Positions 1 through 10,008 of a DNA stretch of 64,000 nucleotides are shown piece after piece; within the stretch, counting starts at the first letter, position 1; every line of letters begins with the position of its first letter. Below the pieces are notes generated by a model. The model did no database searches, was not told where the DNA came from, and was given only the letters and a program-made list of their open reading frames with translations. A program made the position numbers and the translations under genes. The DNA is from Lunularia cruciata. Taxonomy: Eukaryota > Streptophyta > Marchantiopsida > Lunulariales > Lunulariaceae. The DNA is taken from positions 37,081,001-37,145,000 of the forward strand of contig OX419758.1 in NCBI GenBank assembly GCA_948567375.1, in the 5' to 3' direction.

Positions 1-330
1 ATAATCAAGAACAATCAATTCAAGTATATCAACAATATTGACAAGACATGAAATTCTGAGATAAATAAAAATGGGATATCTTGACCCATAAAATCTAGAA
101 ATAACATTTTCTTGAAGGTGACCTTGCCCAATACACTAGCAAAAAAACATACAACTCCAATTGACTTGGAAATTTTCAAATTGGAAAATTACTAATTTCA
201 TGATTACTAATTAATAATTTCCTTTTTTTGCCAAAGGTGGCCTTTTGCTCCCAAAACTATCATTTGGCCCTTCAAAACAATTGCATAGTTTTTCAAAAGG
301 CATTACTAATGGTAGAACAACCTTTGAATG
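1..330. other. AT-rich intergenic, no feature seen
   Basis: This stretch is AT-rich with no long reading frame and no recognisable motif. It precedes the first LTR-like copy. Confidence 0.5.
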
Positions 331-485
331 TGTAATACCAAGAACTAGACATATCATCTAGAGGTGAAAATTGGCTTGGTAACATCTAGAAGTATGTTAT
401 GTCTGATGTGATATGTAGATCAGATAGAGGTGTCACCAACTGAGTACTTATACTAATGTGGAAAGAGCAAAAAATAGGCTCAATT
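331..485 (+). repeat. Partial 5' copy of LTR-like repeat (family A)
   Basis: About 155 bp starting TGTAATACCA. It repeats as the beginning of the longer copy that starts at 486; both contain 'ctagacatat', 'aattggcttggtaacat' and 'gataga(g)gtgtcacc'. It looks like a tandem duplication or a nested fragment of the 5' part of the family A LTR. Confidence 0.6.
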
Positions 486-1066
486 TGTAATACCAAAAGC
501 TAGACATATTATCTAGAAGTGAAAATTGGCTTGGTAACATTTTGAATGATGTTATGTATGATGGGCTAGGTAGATTAGATAGAGGTGTCACCAAAAGAGG
601 ACTTTTACTAATTGGGCAAGAGTTATAAATAGCCTAAAACCTTTAGAGCCAATTTCAAAGGCCTAAATGGATGAATAAGGCCTCAAAAATGTGTAGATCC
701 CCCCCAATGAAGGAAAGGCTAGCCTTTCTTCATCCCAAGCTCATCTTATTGAGAACTTTCTAATTTTACCCCATCCATGCAATTTGGAGATTCCTATAGG
801 AAGATTCTATTTGATCACAGATGGGTTTACAAACCAGATAAGATTAAAACTGACATATCACCCATGTATGCAACTAATCTAAGGGTAGAGCTCTTTGACA
901 TGTCACCAATCCTTGTATCTGATCCAAGTATGGAGTTTCATTTAGAAGATTCATCCTTGTTATATGATACAATCAAGGTGATCCTTTGGGGCATCAAAGA
1001 TTGAGTACAAAGCTTTGTGTTTTCTCCGCTGTTTCTATTAAGATCTCTTATCCTCATAAGATTACA
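486..1066 (+). repeat. LTR-like repeat, family A, plus orientation
   Basis: This 581-bp unit begins TGTAATACC and ends ATTACA, so its ends form the short inverted pair TGTAAT/ATTACA typical of LTRs (TG...CA). A TATAAATAG box lies at 624-632. The whole unit aligns by eye with the reverse complement of 3977-4540. I see no tRNA primer-binding site after 1066 and no exact target duplication, so it is probably a solo or truncated LTR. Small reading frames inside it (for example 777-1004) are not genes. Confidence 0.6.
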
Positions 1067-3976
1067 ATATTTCACAAAAATTTAGTGTCTACCAAACTTG
1101 ACAATTATGAGCAAGACATGTTTATGAATTGGGCATATAAATTTTGTGAAAAAAATGCAATCCTGACTTCTAAAATTGCAATTTTAGCTCAAAAGTGGTG
1201 CAATCAATGACTTTGATTGCATCAATGGAACCTTCAACTCTCCTATTACTCTCATCTATCTTTCTCTAGGTGAACACATCCTTACTCGACCTCTCATCTT
1301 TCTCATACCATGTAAAAAAACATGATGACCAGACCAAGACTCCAAGACCATTTATAATAGACAATGGAAGAGAGAGCACAAAAGGAAAATAATCAAGAAT
1401 AAATAGTGAGAGGGAATTTTTCTTGTACATATATGATGTATATATGTATCTTAAACCCTAATAAACTGTACAACAAGAACCAAGTTACTAACCAAGTCAC
1501 TAAGAACTTGAGATAGTATAAATATTTATCAATAGAAAAGGACTTGAAAACCTGTATAGTTAGATGTGTTTCAAGTCTATTACAAGTAATGACAACACAA
1601 AGACAAATTAAAAAATTAGTTCACATTGGAGGGTTTTGATGTATCTACATGGTTTTGTTTTCATCCCTTACAAGTTTTATAATAGTTTGGGAATTTTATA
1701 TTGGTGTGTTAAGAGGCAATCTGCAATTTTGTATGGGGTATGTACCAATAACTGTAAACTATTGGGCTTTCTTTGCTTGTTGGATGTCATGTTTTCAAAA
1801 TCTCCCATACAATTTTCCATGGACTATGTTTTACATGATTTGATCTTGTGGATCGTTTTTTATGGATCTTGATATCATTTCCTTAAAAATTCCATCAAGA
1901 TTAGCATTCCTACTCAATTGATTAATCCAGTTTAAAGAATAATTCTATAAAGCATATCCTAAACAATAAGTGTTTTTCTCTCTCCTTGGACTTCCACAAT
2001 AGTATCTACTTTGTATATTGGATGTATCTCATTTTCATGTAAGGCTCCAATATTCTATAATGCTACTTGTAAACACACATTAAACTTGCATTAGAGGTGG
2101 ATATTTTTTTATGCATGGAAGTTATTCAATGAGTTTGATTGATCTTACAAATACACCAAAGACTACTCTCTTTGGAGTTAAAAATAAGTTTTCATTAGAT
2201 GTTGTGGTGCAAATTGGCTAATACATTAGATAGTGATCAAAGTAGGTCTAATACATTAGATAATGATTTTGATAGTATGTGCATAACACTCACTATTATC
2301 CCAAAGTAGCACATTTAGGCTACATAAGCTGGTATAGTGCCATTCATCTTTTTGTGGGTAAAGATAAAAAATGTTGCAAGAAAAATTACTTAACTATTAC
2401 TCAAGGATTATTTTGCTATTGTGTAAGGTCTAGCATCTAGAAAATCTTATGGTAAGGTATGCATCCATCTTTTGTACAATAAATGGTTGGTTCAAAATTT
2501 TTAAATGGGGATGATTTTGTGCTAGAGTTTGCAATGTTTTGGTGCAACATGCTTGCAATACAAGTAGCATTAAAATTAAAGAAGTGCATTCTCCCAAATT
2601 GTAAATGTTTTCTTTCTTACATTTTGTAGGTCACATATAACATTAGTATAAAACATGATGTAATCAATTGGAATTACTTGCATATATGTAATGACTCACT
2701 ATCAATCAAATTATGGTAAAATGGCAAGAAATGGTCATTTTTACAAGAATACAAGGTAGAAATGACTAGAATACAAAAGAAAGTGTCATTATGGTCAATT
2801 ATCTGTTTTTTCTTATGTAACCTTTTGGGTGAAACCATACCCAAAAGAGATTAATGTCACCTCTTGCAACACACTACAAAGAAAAGAAATCAAAAATCAC
2901 TTTCACTATATATTCTTTCAAAATTATTCTTAAAGGTGATGGTTCATTTCTCAAAAAAGTCACTTTTCTTCATAGTCCACTTCCTATTGAAGTAGAGATT
3001 GGCTCAATGGTAATGAGTGCTCAAGTTTTTTAATGTTTTAGACTTCATTAGCATTACATTTATCATGAACGTACCAAAATATCATTAGCACCTCAAGCAT
3101 AGTACACATGATGATGAATATTCCTATTTCTCAAGTAATTTGACTACAAAAGGTCTTATCACTCTAATGATTGAAATCATAGAGAGTGCATACCACTCTT
3201 CCAAAAAGGTATAATTTGAATGAGTTGTGGATCAATTGTATTTCTTGGCTTTTTATGACCATGGTACTTCATGATGCTCTAAGTCTTTGTTAACCACTCA
3301 TTGCATCCCCTTTATCCTTCAAGACCTAAAGATCTAACACTCCAAACAATTCTCTTCACTCCAACACATGCATTCCTACTTCAAATTTCCTCACCACTAC
3401 TCACACAAGAAAATAATCCATCACATTGAATGCAAAAAATACACCCAAAGATCATAGTGATCTTTCAATAAAAAGGTTTGTCTTTGACAAGTTGATTTCT
3501 TAATTGAACAAATGAACTTGGTTTATATTGGGTGAAAGCTCTTTATACTATTTCTACTCCTCCACAAAGTGATGTTTAATGACTAAGTGGATTTCTTGGT
3601 AACCTCTTGATTAATCTAACATCATTTGACTTAAGATCCCTATTTTATCTTAATCACTCATTGTGCATTTTAATAATATCTTATTTTAATCTAACTTAAG
3701 CAAGAATTGTCTAGGTGGCAACTGCTTATTAGCTCCTCAATTTTGTCTTCTACTCCCAACTTTTTCTTTAGCTATTGATCACAAAGGTCTTTAATTACAA
3801 AATGACCACTCACAAAAAGGTGTAGTGAGTTAACAATATACAATCACTAAGATGTTTGGCTTGAAAGATTTTGTGTTCACTCTACTAGATCATTGATCAT
3901 TTTACACTTGGACTACTTAAAAATTTTAATTTTAAAAATCTGTACACTATTGTGAAGAATTACTATGAAGAACAAT
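1067..3976. other. AT-rich gene-free stretch between two LTR-like copies
   Basis: There are no coding regions I can support. The sequence is AT-rich, with only short reading frames of no recognisable content. It lies between oppositely oriented family A LTR copies and may be eroded transposon or host spacer; I cannot tell which. Confidence 0.4.
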
Positions 3977-4540
3977 TGTAATGTTCTGAGGATATGAGAA
4001 CAACAAAGAGAAACATAATAGGAGAAACACACAAGAAACATAAGGCTTCATCACTCAATACTCATATGCCCCAAAGGAGTACCTTGTCTTTATTATATTA
4101 GCAAAGATGATCACCTCAATGGGAGCTCCACCCTTGGATCATATACATGGATTGGTGACATGTTTATCCTTGTCCTATGTAGTTTGTCAAACAAGTTTGA
4201 CTACAAAGAATCCTTGTGGAATCTTTCTATAGGAAGCTCAAAATTGCAAAGGCAAGGTATCATTGAAAAGCTCTTGATGAGATGAACAGAAGGGGGAGAA
4301 GGAAATACCCTTTTATCCAAAGTGAGATGATTCTTTCAAATTTGTAGGTCTAATCATCTATTTATGCTTCCAAAATTAGCTCTCAAGTTTTTATGGTGTT
4401 TTTACCTCTACTCTATTAGTGGAAGTACTCTTTTGGTGACACCTCTATCTGATATACTTAGACCATCACATATAATGTTTTTCAAGAATTACCAAGCCAA
4501 TTCCCACCTCTAGATAATTTGTCTAGCTAAGGGTATTACA
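3977..4540 (-). repeat. LTR-like repeat, family A, minus orientation (probable 3' LTR)
   Basis: On the minus strand this 564-bp unit starts TGTAATACCC at 4540 and ends ATTACA at 3977, matching 486-1066 along its length. Immediately upstream on the same strand is a purine-rich run ending at the LTR boundary, as expected for a polypurine tract before a 3' LTR. A matching 5' LTR further right (above 12 kb) was looked for by eye and not found. Confidence 0.6.
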
Positions 4541-4555
4541 AAACCCTCACCTTTT
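4541..4555 (-). other. Polypurine-tract-like sequence next to family A LTR
   Basis: On the minus strand this reads aaaaggtgagggttt and abuts the TGTAATACCC start of the LTR at 4540. Position and composition fit a plus-strand-priming polypurine tract of an LTR retrotransposon. Confidence 0.5.
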
Positions 4556-4744
4556 GCAATTTATAAGAGCAATTTGATTTTTCTCTCTTAATCTCCCAAC
4601 TAGTGCGGGAACTTTGGTCGACCACTTGCTCACTTCCCAAGAATATTCTGGAGGTTCTGAAGGTTCCACAATTTTTTGGGATATAATCAGGACAAAATAA
4701 TGTTTTTGAATCACCACCTGCTTTTTCCAAAGAGTTTGTCCATA

Positions 4745-5380
4745 CCGGGAATGCTGGATCTCCTCAAAGTTCTCCCATGACCCCCAATGCGTGACACAAC
4801 AGAATATGTGCCAGAGTCCTGGGATGGACAACGGAGTGTGACGGCCATTCCAGCATAAGCTCTTAGTCGTATTGCCCTTTGCAAACTTGGATAGCCAGTT
4901 TTGTCCAATGTACTCTTCTAGTCCGTCCAATGTGGCTTTATGCCGTAGTAGGTCAACAAGCAGCGGTCCATATGGAATAGAAATAGAAAGCATATTGACA
5001 CGTTTGACAGTTCTGACGGTCGTTATGAGGAGTTCCATACGTATAGAGCATCACAATGGTGTAGGAATGTTGGATCTCCTTGAAGTTCTCCTGCGACCCA
5101 GACGCATGACATAGCGGAATATGTACCAAAGTCTTGGGACGGACAACAGAGTGTGACGGCCATTCCATCATATGCTCTTAGTTGTATTTCCATTTGCAAA
5201 CTTGGATAGCCAATTCTGTCCGATGTGCTCTTCTAGTCCATCCAATGTGGCTTTACGCCGTAGTAGGTCAACAAGCAACATTCCATATAGAGGAGAAATA
5301 GAAAGCATATTGACGTGTTCAATAGTTCCAACGGTCATTACAAGGAGTTCCATATGTCTAGAGCATCACAATAGTGTGAA
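4745..5380. repeat. Tandem duplication, period about 315 bp
   Basis: Two diverged copies lie head to tail. The anchor 'gccattcca(g/t)cata(a/t)gctcttag' is at 4844 and again at 5159. On the minus strand both copies keep a related peptide reading (MELL...NMLSIS..., then LDGLEE.IGQNWLSKFA.GN), which suggests the duplicated segment was once coding. The product is not recognised. It lies just inside the putative polypurine tract, so it may be internal sequence of the family A element. Confidence 0.7.
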
Positions 5381-5519
5381 ATGCTTTCCATTTGAATCAA
5401 CATTAGATGAAGTGTCCATCTTCCATGCATACTATTTTGTGAACTTGAGGAGTATTATCTTTTGTATATCTCCAAAATGTTGGCTTGTATGCTTCTTAAG
5501 ACAAGTGAATACTAATAAG

Positions 5520-6331
5520 TGCACTAGTTTTTAATTATTATACATCTTTACCTCTAGTATTACCTTAGGTCTTCAAGTTATGTAGTTTAACTTGACAAGG
5601 AAAGCCTTTGCAAGTTTTTTTGTGTGCTCAATCATTTGGTTTTCCATAACTTCTATTTTCATGAGCACTTAAGCGCATTTCTCCTCTATCTTAACATGTA
5701 TGGCTTTAATCTCTCCTTCTAGTTGCTACTTCACTTATACACATATGAATTCTTCTCTCTCCTCTTGTTGGTTACCCTGCTTGGTTAGCTCCTCTATATG
5801 AATTTTGGCAAGCTCTTTGTGGTTCCAGTGTAATCTCATCTCATTGGTAACAATCTTGATTCATGCTTGCTTCAACTTGGTCTTGAATGCTTATTTCCTC
5901 ATCTTGAGCACAATATTGTTCCTCATATTCCACTTGTTGTTACTTGATCCTTAGATTGAGCACCAATACATATATATGCATTTTATGTAGAACTCCAGCA
6001 TACTTCTTTCATCTTGTTTGCTCTACCTTGCTCTACTTTTCCATTGTATGCTCTAGCTCACAATAGTTCACTTCTTTGGTCTAGAGCTAATGCTTGATCT
6101 TCTTGAGCTCCTCACAAGCTCTTGTCTTCTCTACATTGGCCGCTTGAGCAACCCAACAAAGGTGGACGACCAATTGTGCATGGTTAGTGGTCTCATTTAA
6201 TTCCCAATAGCAAGGAAGAATTGTTTCCAACTTGTGAAGAAGAAGACCTACCATATGGGTCACCTCCCACAAGAAGGGTCTTTGTTCATGGTTGGCTTGA
6301 CTTACATATTCTTTAGCTTGTGGTTGGCTTT
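5520..6331 (-). pseudogene. Decayed coding region, downstream part, unknown function
   Basis: On the minus strand 6331-6087 is an open frame containing QPQAKEYVSQANHEQ and ending EELKKIKH. Further down the same strand, frames rich in E, Q and K continue between stops (for example MENQMIEHTKKLAKAF near 5620), a composition typical of coiled coils. It is interrupted upstream by the Ty3/gypsy insertion at 6332, and its apparent continuation lies at 10426-12230. I do not recognise the family. It could be a host gene remnant or the coding part of a non-autonomous LTR element ending at the LTR 3977-4540. Confidence 0.4.
6327..6331. repeat. Target-site duplication (left), GCTTT
   Basis: GCTTT here is repeated exactly at 10421-10425, directly outside the two LTRs of the gypsy element. 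A 5-bp duplication is the size expected for LTR-retrotransposon integration. Confidence 0.85.
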
Positions 6332-6435
6332 TGTAAAAGACTGAAACCAAGGAGAGAAATAGGATAATGGAAACTCACATTGGGACACTTGAATGAGTGA
6401 AAACTCCGAATGCCTAGCATGAGCTTTGGTTTTGG

Positions 6436-6443
6436 TATTTATA
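6436..6443 (-). promoter_or_regulatory. TATA box in 3' LTR
   Basis: Minus-strand TATAAATA, about 315 bp into the LTR. The same box occurs in the 5' LTR at 10113-10120. It is the likely core promoter (U3/R border) of the element. Confidence 0.65.
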
Positions 6444-6463
6444 GGTAGCATACAAGGCCCTTG

Positions 6464-6687
6464 AGAAGCTTCTCAAGAAGTTTCCTAAAGCCGCTTTCTT
6501 AGAGTGCAAGCCAAGTTAACTAGGAAGCTTCTCAAGAAGCTTCCTTCTAGAAGCCGCCTACTTGGCGTGCAAGCTAAGCTAGTTGGAAGCTTCTAGAAGC
6601 TTCCTTCTAGAAGCGACTTACTTAAGGTGCAAGCTAAGCTAACCGGGAAGCTTCCCAAGAAGCTTCCTAGATACTTCCAGAATATTC
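6464..6687 (-). promoter_or_regulatory. Heat-shock-element cluster in 3' LTR
   Basis: Alternating GAA/TTC pentamers occur here. A perfect four-unit element GAAgcTTCtaGAAgcTTC lies at 6586-6603 and a perfect three-unit element TTCcaGAAtaTTC at 6675-6687. Further GAAgcTTC pairs lie at 6465, 6524, 6536, 6647 and 6659. All lie upstream (minus sense) of the TATA box at 6436-6443, within about 245 bp. This is the expected layout of an HSF-driven promoter; activity is inferred, not shown. Confidence 0.65.
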
Positions 6688-6757
6688 TAGGCTAATTTGT
6701 CTTATGTGCTACTTTGTGAGCCTGACTGACTTCGTTGCTAAACTCCATATTGTTACA

Positions 6758-6769
6758 TATTCCCCCGCC
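6758..6769 (-). other. Polypurine tract of gypsy element
   Basis: Minus-strand ggcgggggaata directly precedes the TGTAACAAT start of the 3' LTR, the expected place and composition for the polypurine tract. Confidence 0.75.
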
Positions 6770-6779
6770 GCTAGTTGGT

Positions 6780-7520
6780 GACGTCCTCGTTGCCAGTGAA
6801 GCTTTGAATTCCTGGATGGCCATCTATGCATTGTGGAGGTGAGAAAGAGGTTCCTAAGTGGCATCATGAAGGGGATACCCTTTCCAAAGGACCTTGTACT
6901 CTGTATGTTGGCGACGGCCTCATTGAATATGGCGACGTGCAAGAATATGATCAACTTTGTACTCCTCATGATCATTGATAGGGATAGGGAGAGGGAGAGG
7001 TTGGACTCGAGAGGAAAAGGAAGAGGGGTTAGGAACAAAGGGTTTCAACTTGGAAACATGAAAGACAGGATGGATACGCATGTGATGAGACAAGGCAAGA
7101 CGATAAGCAACAGGAGAGACAATTTGGGTGATATCAAAGGGTCCTATCCAATTAGGGACAAGTTTAAAAACTTGGGTATCAAGTGGGAGAGGGAGGTTAC
7201 TAGAGGATAGCATGAATTTATTATCAACTTTGAAGGTGAGATCTTGACAATAGTGGTCTACATATTGATTTTGGTGATTCTGAGCAACAAGGAAGTGAGA
7301 CTTGGCTTGTTGGAGAGATTGGGATATAGTGGTCAAGAATGTGGAAGTATGAGGAACCTGAGATGGAGGGGGAGCAAGAAGAGAATCTGGAACAAGCGGA
7401 TCTTGGCCAAAATTGAGAAAGAAAGGAGAGAATCCGGTGCTTGCCTATTTGGAATTGTTGTTGGCAAATTCGGTAGCGGCAAGACATTCATCCCAATTGG
7501 ATTGATCATTATAGATCATA
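6780..7520 (-). pseudogene. Integrase C-terminus plus chromodomain (decayed)
   Basis: On the minus strand, [18 protein letters not shown] (end of the integrase core) is followed by an in-frame TAG at 7445-7447. The same frame then continues through FSPFFLNFGQDPLVPDSLL and the GPY/F-type module (DLTFKVDNKFML, then WIGPFDI, then IHPVFHVSKLKPF) to about 6920. In another frame, YKVLWKGYP at about 6871-6898 and IQEF mark a chromodomain whose usual Trp codon in the TWEP block reads as a stop. This module targets integration to modified histones in chromoviruses. It is non-functional here because of stops, frame changes and the missing integrase N-terminus and most of the catalytic core. Confidence 0.88.
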
Positions 7521-7654
7521 TCACTATCACTATAGATTAAGATATCATCTAAGAACACTACCACGGACTGATCCAATAGTCCCTCCAACACCCAATGCAT
7601 CTGATCCATGAAGACTGCTGGAGCATTAGTGGTCCGAAAGGTAGAACTCTCCAC
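7521..7654 (-). pseudogene. RT palm fragment with FLDDILIYS, ending at an internal deletion
   Basis: This continues the reverse transcriptase after a frame change. [10 protein letters not shown] is followed by [15 protein letters not shown], which contains the catalytic DD pair (the xxDD box). The reading then passes directly into integrase sequence ([13 protein letters not shown]), so RT thumb, RNase H and most of integrase are deleted at about 7521-7535. Short TGAT/ATAG repeats at the junction may have mediated the deletion. Confidence 0.85.
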
Positions 7655-8403
7655 TCAAAATGTCCATACCTTGTGCGAAAGGCAGTCTTTTGCACATCCT
7701 CTCCTTCAATAGGAATTTGCCAATAGCCGCTACAAAGATCTAGCTTGGAAAAGTAGCGTGCTCTACTTAATTGATCAAGCAGGTCATTGATCCGAGGCAA
7801 GGGATATGCATTCTTCACAGTTTGCTGATTGAGCCTATGGTAATCAATACAGAAATGAAGTCCTCCATCCTTCTTTGGAACAAAAAGTACCGGTGCTTCC
7901 CATGGAGAGGTACTATGTCGTATGAAATCCTTCTCCAACAACTCTATAAGTGTTGTTTGCAACTCCCCCAACTCCTTTGGTGAGAGCCGATAGATTGGTC
8001 TACTTACTAGAGTACTCCCTGGCAATAACTTGATCTTGAAGGGCATACCTTGATCAGAGGGTAATCCCTTTGGCAGATCATCCGGAAACACACCTACAAA
8101 CTCCTGAACTATCCGATCAACCGTTGCTTGATGTAGCACCTGGCCCTCCTCATATTGTTCTTGTGCAATCAGCTTGATCCACACCGCAAATATAGACTTA
8201 TCTTCCTCCAAAGCTTGCTCTATGGCTGCTTCATTAACAAAATTCCCTTCTAGGGACTCATCTGTCTTCCAAGCTTGGTCCATGGTTGCCTTCTTGGCAA
8301 ACTTCCCATCTTGGGACTCATCTCCCTTCCAGATTTGCTCTATGGCTACCTTCTCAACAAACTTCCTATCTTGGGACTGACTATTCTTAGCTACCTTACT
8401 CAA
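7558..8403 (-). pseudogene. Gypsy reverse transcriptase, N-terminal and palm part
   Basis: This 281-codon frame contains RT blocks in order: [11 protein letters not shown], then [36 protein letters not shown], then [14 protein letters not shown] with the first catalytic Asp, [13 protein letters not shown] and VLPFG. At about 7632-7636 an apparent one-base deletion shifts the frame just after VLPFG; the normal reading resumes in the frame of 7521-7654. The part before the RT (about 8174-8380) carries a three-fold 20-residue repeat, reported separately. Confidence 0.92.
8174..8380 (-). repeat. Three 20-residue tandem repeats between protease and RT
   Basis: On the minus strand the peptide reads [40 protein letters not shown] and [20 protein letters not shown] in succession. 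At the DNA level these are diverged 60-bp units. Their position is the linker between the aspartic protease and RT. The role is unknown. Confidence 0.8.
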
Positions 8404-8460
8404 AGGTACCAGACAACCTAATTGGAAATTCCTACCTTGGTGTTGTACTTGAATTTGACG

Positions 8461-8814
8461 TCAGGTCCAATCAAATTGAACCTTATGACATTCAAGCCAA
8501 GGTAGACCTAGAATGATATCATAGTGTAGAGGTGCCACTACAAACCTCAAACACTCCAAATACTCCTTCCTAATCTTGAAGGTAATAGGATGCAAGGTGC
8601 GGAATGCAGAACCTTTTCTACCATCCGCCATCATCAAACTACTTCCAATCATTGGCTTGATAGGAATACCCAATTCCTTTGCTACTTGCATAGATATGCA
8701 ATTCTCTGAACTTCCAGAATCAACCAAAATCCTACAACCCCGATTAGATATCGTACCTTGCAAGTGAAGTAAACTTGCATAGGTCAAGCCTTCAATCCCA
8801 TTGGAACTAATCAA
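8461..8814 (-). pseudogene. Retroviral-type aspartic protease domain of the gypsy element
   Basis: This 117-codon frame has the active-site motif ILVDSGSSENCIS, with the catalytic Asp in DSG, followed by VAKELGIPI. Downstream comes DIILGLPWLECH, where ILGLPWL is the second hallmark of gypsy proteases. It would cleave the Gag-Pol polyprotein. It is separated from gag and RT by stops and frame changes, so the polyprotein is broken. Confidence 0.88.
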
Positions 8815-8923
8815 GCTCCCAGTAGGCGGCTCAAAATCTCCTATTGGGATTCTTTGTTTCCTTGATCATTTTGTTCCACAAATCCATCTGGGCAACTTGT
8901 CAAGGTCGCCCATTCCTAAGTGG

Positions 8924-8965
8924 ACATTCAGCAATGCAATGTCCAACTTGGCAACAATAAAAGCA
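8924..8965 (-). pseudogene. CCHC zinc knuckle of Gag
   Basis: The minus strand reads CFYCCQVGHCIAEC, an exact CX2CX4HX4C nucleocapsid zinc knuckle that binds retrotransposon RNA. It sits between gag and protease, as expected. Confidence 0.88.
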
Positions 8966-9322
8966 ACCTCCATTTTGTCGTAATCTTTATCTATCTGCTG
9001 TGCCAAGTGGTCTTTGTCTGATACCATCAATCTCCATTGGTACCGGTTCTTCCACTTGTGGTATTGGTAGGTTTTGTGTAGGTCAAGGTTGAGACCAAGT
9101 TGTTGCAACTAAAGGATCAAAATGCTCAGCCAATTGCATGGCTTCTTCTACGTTTTGTGGCTCTCGCATGGTCACTTCCAATCTGGTTCATGACTTCAAT
9201 CCTCACACAAATCAATCCAGAACTTCACCTTCTTGGATATCTGGAATTTGCATGATGATATTCTGGAATTGAGTGATGTAGCTTCTCACTGAGCCAATCT
9301 GCTTCAACTCCGCCAATTTATC

Positions 9323-9780
9323 TCATGTAGCTCGGGTGGCATTTATAGTCTTAAATTCACCAAGTATTGCATCCTTGAATTCTGCCCATATCAAAATCAG
9401 TGTAACAATTTGTCGTTCCGCTCTTTCTACTCGGAATCGCCACCAAAGTTTTGCCACGCCATCCAACTGGCTAGAAGCCAAGAGAATTTGTTTCCGCTCG
9501 TCTTGAAGATTGGTGGCTTCAAAGTAACGTTCACAGTCAAACACAAAATTTTCCACTGCGCCTGGAAGGTTCTTACCTTCAAACACCTTGGGTTTTGGAA
9601 ACGAATGCGATCTTCTCCATCTCAAACTGGCGCTCTATCTATCTATTCTCGTTGTTGCTGGTCTTGTTCATCCAACAATCGAGTAAGATGCTCAATTTGT
9701 TGTTGCATTGCAAGGATAACATCCGGTATTGCCGCTATTGCTACTCTCTATTCCACTACCCTCAATTTGTCTAGTTGATT
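9323..9780 (-). pseudogene. Gag (retrotransposon gag domain), decayed
   Basis: The open part 9625-9323 has FVFDCERYFEATNL, then ASSQLDGVAKLWWRF and WAEFKDAILGEF, the typical pattern of the retrotransposon gag capsid domain. Upstream, in a separate segment, VILAMQQQIEHLTRLLDEQ forms a short coiled coil, followed by stops. The frames are broken between the coiled coil and the capsid domain, and again before the zinc knuckle. Confidence 0.85.
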
Positions 9781-9995
9781 AATACATAGATACAACACGT
9801 CCACCGTTTTCCATAAGTTACAACTGGAAGTATCAAGGGTTCCTCTGACACGGTGATCATATGTAGAAAATCCTGCCCAAAGTGTGAGGTGATGAATTGT
9901 GTGAAACGATGCTTTGGTAATATCTGGACATGAAAGTCCCAAAGGTTTGGTGGAAGTGGATCTGGTGGTCTATAAATTCCATCCATCCCATTCTT

Positions 9996-10007
9996 GCTCT
10001 GATACCA
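9996..10007 (-). other. Primer-binding site, initiator tRNA-Met type
   Basis: Minus-strand TGGTATCAGAGC lies one base after the end of the 5' LTR. It is complementary to the 3' end of plant initiator tRNA-Met, a common PBS in plant LTR elements. Confidence 0.92.
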
Positions 10008-10008
10008 A

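Larger units (their letters stand above)
6332..6757 (-). repeat. 3' LTR of the gypsy element
   Basis: This 426-bp LTR starts TGTAACAATATGG at 6757 on the minus strand and ends TTTTACA at 6332. It matches 10009-10420 closely and carries one 14-bp segment that the other copy lacks. Confidence 0.92.
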
